Assembly: GCA_017642855.1 (NCBI GenBank)
Contig: JAEPOO010000001.1
Coordinates: 1,087,072-1,151,071, forward strand
Origin: Pseudomonadales bacterium
Lineage (GTDB): Bacteria > Pseudomonadota > Gammaproteobacteria > Pseudomonadales > Azotimanducaceae
Reading direction: 5' to 3'
Length of the DNA: 64,000 bases
The notes below the pieces were generated by a model. That model saw only the letters and a program-made list of their open reading frames with translations. It was not told the DNA's origin and did no database searches. Position numbers and translations under genes: made by a program. Positions 61,171-64,000 of this stretch are shown here, in pieces (position 1 is the stretch's first letter; each line of letters begins with the position of its first letter).

Positions 61171-61235
61171 GATAGCGTTCCTCTCCGAATACTGATAAAG
61201 CATCATTCTGATGCTGCGAAAGGTATCTTCACAGA

Positions 61236-62138
61236 ATGAAAAACGACACCCGCGCCATCCTTTTCGGTCTAGCAGCAGTTGCCTGCTGGTCCACGGTGGC
61301 AACGGCATTCAAATTCTCGCTGCAACACCTGACGACACAACAACTACTTTTTTACGCCACGCTGACCGCCACTTTCGTTCTCGTTGTCGTCGCGATGGTG
61401 CAGCAGGGCGGCAAGACGCTACTTCGCAGTTTTCAAGAACACTGGCAGATGACACTCATCGCCGGTGCGCTGAATCCGGTTATCTACTACGAAGTACTGT
61501 TCAGAGCCTATGATCTGTTGCCGGCGCAGGTTGCAATGTCCATTAACTACAGCTGGGCGATTGTGCTGACCGCCATGGCGGCAATCATCCTGAAACAGAA
61601 AATGAAAGCCGTGGATTTTGTCGCCGCATTCCTTTGCTACACCGGCGTTGTCATCATTGCGACCGAAGGCAGATTACTGTCTACCGGCGAATTCAGTTTG
61701 CTAGGGGTGATCCTCGCACTGGCATCCACGGTTATTTGGGCCAGCTACTGGATCATCAACATGAGAGATACCCGGGACCCGGTCATCGGCCTTGCACTTA
61801 ACTTTCTGGTGGCGCTGCCGGTCGTCGCATTCAATTGCTGGTGGTTCTCCTCGTTTACTGTCACCGCGGCTGGGATTGGTTCGGCTGTCTATGTCGGCGT
61901 GATGGAAATGGCGCTAGGGTTTCTGTTCTGGTCAACCGCGCTGCGATTGACCAGTAATGCGTCCAGAGTCAGCAATCTGATCTTCCTGTCACCGTTTTTG
62001 TCGCTGGTCTTCATATACCTGATTCTCAATGAGGCCATACATCCGGCAACCCTGGGTGGGCTTGTCCTTATTGTGGGAGGGCTCCTCGGGCAGCAGTGGC
62101 AACACGCGCTTGAAAATCAGAAATCCGTCCCAACATAG
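61236..62138 (+). CDS. EamA/DMT-family transporter
   Basis: 300 residues with about ten hydrophobic helices in two EamA repeats (AILFGLAAVACWSTVATAFK; FSLLGVILALASTVIWASYW; ALNEAIHPATLGG-type end read as LILNEAIHPATLGGLVLIVG). Drug/metabolite transporter superfamily; probably a metabolite exporter. Ends 5 bases before the lon start, so the two may be cotranscribed. Confidence 0.88.
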   Translation: MKNDTRAILFGLAAVACWSTVATAFKFSLQHLTTQQLLFYATLTATFVLVVVAMVQQGGKTLLRSFQEHWQMTLIAGALNPVIYYEVLFRAYDLLPAQVAMSINYSWAIVLTAMAAIILKQKMKAVDFVAAFLCYTGVVIIATEGRLLSTGEFSLLGVILALASTVIWASYWIINMRDTRDPVIGLALNFLVALPVVAFNCWWFSSFTVTAAGIGSAVYVGVMEMALGFLFWSTALRLTSNASRVSNLIFLSPFLSLVFIYLILNEAIHPATLGGLVLIVGGLLGQQWQHALENQKSVPT

Positions 62139-62143
62139 GCAAT

Positions 62144-64000
62144 ATGAGCCAGCAAGATGATAATCAGGTCCCAAACGGAGCCACCGAATTTATTCCGCGC
62201 GATCAAAATGAGGGGACACAACCTCCAGCCAGAACCGACGAGGTCCTGCCTGATACCCTGCAACTGATTCCGCTGACTTCCAGACCTTATTTCCCGGTGC
62301 TTATTCAACCGATTGTGGTTGATCAGGACCCATGGGCCGAAGGCATCAAGACGGTCGCTGCGAGCGCCCACAAGCTGGTTGCACTCAACTTCGCCGTGCC
62401 CGGCGAAGCCGAGACTCCTCGGCCAGAAGACTGCAAGGATATTGGCGTAGTGTCGAGGATCCTGAGGGTTCACCAGAGCAAAGATAAACTTCAGTTCATC
62501 GCGCAAGGCTTACGGCGTGTTCGAATTCGGGAATGGATCAGAACGACACCGCCTTACGTGGTCCGTGTCGATTATCCGGAAGAAACCGCTGACGCGGGCG
62601 ATGACCAACTGCGCGCCTACGCAATGTCACTGATCAGCAGCATTAAAGAGCTGATGTCCCTGAATCCTTTGTATAGCGAAGAACTCAAACAGTACCTGAA
62701 TCACTTCAGTCCGAATGATCCTTCGCCTCTGACAGATTTCGCCGCTGCCATTACCTCCGCGGATCCCGACGAGCTCCAGGATGTCTTGGAAACTCTGCCG
62801 CTGCTCGAACGGATGGAAAAAGTACTTCTGCTCGTTAATCGCGAGCTTGAAGTCGGGCGCCTGCAAGCCAAGATTGCAGAAGATACGCAGGAACAACTGT
62901 CGGAACAACAAAGAGAGTTTTTTCTTCGGCAACAGCTGAAAGTCATTCAACAGGAACTGGGTATCTCCAAGGATGATCGTGAATCCGATGCAGATACCTT
63001 TCGCGAGAGACTGGCGGGTAAAGCCGTGCCAGAGCATGCACAGGCACGTATCGACGATGAGCTGCAGAAACTCCAAATCCTCGAGCCAGCCTCAGCAGAA
63101 TATGGCGTCACTCGAAATTATCTCGATTGGGCGACGTCAGTACCCTGGGGCGTGTACTCAGAAGACAGCCTCGTGCTGGATCATGCCAGAACGGTACTCG
63201 ATAGAGACCACGACGGCCTTGATGACGTCAAGAAACGTATCATCGAATTCCTGGCACTGGGCGCCTATAAAGGAGAGATTGCGGGATCCATTTTGTTACT
63301 GGTCGGCCCACCGGGTGTCGGCAAAACGTCGATCGGCAAGTCGGTTGCTGATGCACTGGGAAGAAAATTCTATCGCTTCAGTCTCGGGGGTATGCGAGAC
63401 GAAGCGGAGATCAAAGGGCATCGTCGAACCTATATTGGCGCTATGCCAGGCAAGTTCATACAGGCCCTCAAAGAAGTTGACGTGCAAAACCCGGTCATCA
63501 TGCTAGACGAAATCGATAAGATTGGCGCGTCTTATCAGGGAGATCCTGCCTCGGCCCTGCTGGAAGTCCTGGATCCAGAGCAGAACAGTGAGTTCCTGGA
63601 TCATTACCTGGATCTGAGAGTGGATCTCTCCAAAGTGCTGTTTATCTGCACAGCCAACCAGTTGGACACTATCCCGGGACCGTTGCTGGATCGGATGGAA
63701 ACCATTCGGCTTGCTGGCTACCTCACTTCGGAGAAGCTTCAAATCGCAAAGAACCACTTGTGGCCCAGACAACTGGAGAGGGCAGGCGTCCCTTCCAGCA
63801 AACTGAAGATTACTGATGCCGCGCTCAAGAAAGTGATCGAGGGTTACGCCAGAGAAGCGGGCGTCAGGAACCTTGAGAAACAGTTAGCCAGATTGGTTCG
63901 AGCATCCGTCGTTCAGTTGCTGGATGACGACAGTCGAAAGATATCTATCAGCAACCAACAGGTGGAAGAAGTCCTAGGCGCTCCGGTCTTCAAAAAACAG
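62144..64000 (+). CDS. lon: Lon-type ATP-dependent protease, partial
   Basis: 619 residues are in the window; the C-terminal proteolytic domain lies beyond it. Seen: an acidic/Gln-rich N-terminal extension (about 1-38), the Lon substrate-binding domain (LIPLTSRPYFPVLIQPIVVD), the helical middle (REFFLRQQLKVIQQELGISK) and the AAA+ domain with Walker A GPPGVGKTSIGKS near residue 389 and Walker B VIMLDEIDKIG. The N-terminal LIPLTSRPYFPV differs from E. coli Lon (LPVLPLRDVVVYP) and resembles the second Lon (AsrA-like) of pseudomonads. No clpX or hupB neighbours. Confidence 0.92.
   Translation, partial: MSQQDDNQVPNGATEFIPRDQNEGTQPPARTDEVLPDTLQLIPLTSRPYFPVLIQPIVVDQDPWAEGIKTVAASAHKLVALNFAVPGEAETPRPEDCKDIGVVSRILRVHQSKDKLQFIAQGLRRVRIREWIRTTPPYVVRVDYPEETADAGDDQLRAYAMSLISSIKELMSLNPLYSEELKQYLNHFSPNDPSPLTDFAAAITSADPDELQDVLETLPLLERMEKVLLLVNRELEVGRLQAKIAEDTQEQLSEQQREFFLRQQLKVIQQELGISKDDRESDADTFRERLAGKAVPEHAQARIDDELQKLQILEPASAEYGVTRNYLDWATSVPWGVYSEDSLVLDHARTVLDRDHDGLDDVKKRIIEFLALGAYKGEIAGSILLLVGPPGVGKTSIGKSVADALGRKFYRFSLGGMRDEAEIKGHRRTYIGAMPGKFIQALKEVDVQNPVIMLDEIDKIGASYQGDPASALLEVLDPEQNSEFLDHYLDLRVDLSKVLFICTANQLDTIPGPLLDRMETIRLAGYLTSEKLQIAKNHLWPRQLERAGVPSSKLKITDAALKKVIEGYAREAGVRNLEKQLARLVRASVVQLLDDDSRKISISNQQVEEVLGAPVFKKQ

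Noticed and set aside
62117..62506. 129-residue minus-strand frame over the lon 5' end
   Set aside because: Antisense to the clear Lon N-terminal domain.

Overview
The window is a dense chromosomal segment of a gammaproteobacterium. Gene order in its central part (purB-hflD-mnmA, cspD/clpS-clpA, infA-bpt-aat-trxB, ftsK-lolA-rarA-crcB-serS-cysG, tusEBCD-yccA) is the one I know from Pseudomonas and relatives. The pairs cysB/thrH and uvrY-uvrC-pgsA also fit Pseudomonadales-like bacteria. I cannot name the genus. A SAM-II riboswitch of the kind common in marine and alphaproteobacterial sequences suggests a marine or free-living lineage. There is no rRNA operon, CRISPR array, prophage or insertion sequence.

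Left part (1-15.4 kb): a truncated TctC-type binding protein and an SMP-30 lactonase; serC; a nucleotide-translocase-like membrane protein; then a four-gene, visibly A/T-richer cassette (3917-6044, minus strand). The cassette encodes a Sec-exported glycine-zipper peptide, a small membrane protein, an outer-membrane barrel and a periplasmic C39 peptidase. It is the best candidate for an undescribed system. Next come a MATE exporter and metA, the latter behind a SAM-II riboswitch with an intrinsic terminator. Then follow an SDR, an LLM oxidoreductase, and a tightly overlapping six-gene minus-strand operon (VWA, J-domain, RDD, degenerate acyl-CoA dehydrogenase, HAD phosphatase, class III aminotransferase).

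Middle (15.4-34 kb): a cN-I-type 5'-nucleotidase, cysB, thrH, the methylcitrate cycle genes prpB-prpC-acnD-prpF (propionyl-CoA catabolism), a lipoprotein and lytic transglycosylase, rraA, and a minus-strand operon mnmA-hflD-purB-roxA-GNAT fusion. moaCDE (molybdopterin synthesis), rluE and a CspD-like gene follow.

Right-centre (33.6-50 kb): N-degron proteolysis is assembled in one place. Bpt and Aat add Leu/Phe to proteins, ClpS recognises the tagged ends and ClpA unfolds the substrates. FtsK, LolA, RarA, CrcB, SerS and CysG follow on the plus strand. The TusBCDE sulfur relay for tRNA 2-thiolation, whose modification enzyme MnmA is also in the window, and a BI-1 protein lie on the minus strand. 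tRNA-Ser(TGA) is at 49.8 kb.

Right end (50-64 kb): an M28 peptidase lipoprotein, a PilZ protein and a MerR-TPR regulator; the remains of a ku (NHEJ) gene broken by stops and frameshifts; glutaryl-CoA dehydrogenase; uvrY with a family-5 uracil-DNA glycosylase, uvrC and pgsA; an AraC regulator; two small proteins; tRNA-Cys, a TetR regulator, tesB, tRNA-Leu followed by strong hairpins, an EamA transporter, and a Lon protease cut by the window end.
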